From: Bog-105 sp965277855
Lineage (GTDB): Bacteria > Acidobacteriota > Terriglobia > Bryobacterales > Bryobacteraceae
Direction of reading: 5' to 3'
Assembly (NCBI GenBank): GCA_965277855.1
Contig: OZ255847.1
Span: 3,410,001-3,474,000, forward strand
DNA: 64,000 nt
In this document: piece by piece, positions 63,836 through 64,000 of the stretch
Layout of the letters: the number at the start of each line of letters is the position of its first letter
Numbering within the stretch: position 1 is the first letter of the stretch
Program-made: the position numbers and the translations under genes
The notes under the pieces: generated by a model
What the model was told of the DNA's origin: nothing
Database searches by the model: none
The model's input: only the letters and a program-made list of their open reading frames with translations

Positions 63836-64000
63836 CAGAACACGACATCACGTACGGGAAGACGTTCGCGTGGCGGCTCCAAGTCGATATCTCTGTATGG
63901 CGAAGCCTGCATTACGGCAATGAGATCAGCGCTCGTAAATAGGCGCATTTCACCCGTAGAGACGGCCTCGTCAGAAGATGAGGGCAGAGATGATTTTAGG
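63835..64000 (-). CDS. Antitoxin gene, C-terminal part (start outside window)
   Basis: The minus strand from the right edge encodes about 54 residues ending MQASPYRDIDLEPPRERLPV, then RDVVF and stop at 63835. The stop overlaps the VapC ATG by one base, the usual antitoxin-toxin coupling. The C-terminal segment resembles prevent-host-death/VapB-type antitoxins that neutralise PIN toxins, but the DNA-binding part is not visible. Confidence 0.65.
   Translation of the reverse strand, partial: LKSSLPSSSDEAVSTGEMRLFTSADLIAVMQASPYRDIDLEPPRERLPVRDVVF

Noticed and set aside
1..64000. CRISPR arrays, rRNA genes, prophage modules and replication origins
   Set aside because: No regularly spaced direct repeats, rRNA-like stretches, phage structural genes or DnaA-box clusters were seen.

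Overview
The window looks like chromosomal DNA of an Acidobacteriota member, probably of the Solibacteres/Bryobacter type. This is inference from gene content: an ATPase-less MacB-like permease of the ADOP type, a secreted TPR/FG-GAP/ASPIC-UnbV protein, a DUF4159 protein, a PknB-like kinase, a PEP-CTERM protein, many secreted beta-propeller proteins and frequent GTG/TTG starts. There is no rRNA, CRISPR array, prophage or plasmid gene. One tRNA (Leu-TAA) is present.

Layout. 1-8.1 kb: the end of a Ser/Thr kinase gene (cut by the window edge), divergent guaB, then a four-gene minus-strand operon blaI - M56 sensor peptidase - secreted repeat protein - ADOP permease, headed by two BlaI-type palindromes. 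8.2-11.8 kb: secreted proteins (DUF4159, a small beta protein, a TolB-like propeller, a lactonase-fold propeller). 11.8-16.9 kb: a stress/oxidoreductase-type cluster (DUF2255, carboxymuconolactone decarboxylase-like protein, SDR, a broken cupin and lipocalin pair, aldo/keto reductase, AraC regulator). 16.9-33 kb: amidase, TPR/ASPIC protein, Nif3-like protein, PEP-CTERM protein with an acyltransferase-like neighbour, Cu/Zn superoxide dismutase, metallophosphoesterase, class I amidotransferase, alpha/beta hydrolase, RNase J, CBS protein and a cobalamin-binding-like protein. 33-37.3 kb: two tandem TolC paralogues. 37.5-56.8 kb: mostly housekeeping genes: pyrE, truA, biotin carboxylase plus biotin carrier, a DnaC-like loader, STAS protein, Hsp70-like protein, purA, pheS-pheT, a 5'(3')-nucleotidase, a PdeM-like phosphoesterase, Tex, a YcaQ-like protein, BrkB, a CusF-like lipoprotein, Yip1 and tatA. 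56.8-64 kb: HU, a decayed ABC transporter, a monooxygenase, a cytochrome/cyclase-like protein, a ComEA-like protein, tRNA-Leu, an IS481-type element with a nonsense codon, and the remains of a toxin-antitoxin pair.

The most striking structure is two small inversion scars. At 13.84-14.70 kb the N-terminal half of a secreted cupin and the C-terminal half of a lipocalin-like protein lie on the plus strand, while their missing halves lie on the minus strand on either side. Flipping about 0.55 kb restores the order lipocalin-cupin-SDR. At 57.4-59.7 kb the same arrangement affects an ABC permease and its ATPase. There a 7-bp inverted repeat sits at both ends of a 766-bp segment, and the flip rejoins the ATPase halves in frame. 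Both loci also carry deletions and frameshifts, so they are pseudogenes, although assembly error should be excluded.

The best candidate for an undescribed system is the blaI-M56-repeat protein-ADOP operon. The sensor has no penicillin-binding domain. In its place it carries a 28-29-residue tandem repeat, and the same repeat fills the small secreted protein encoded next to it. This suggests a repeat-based sensing module that controls a MacB-like permease.
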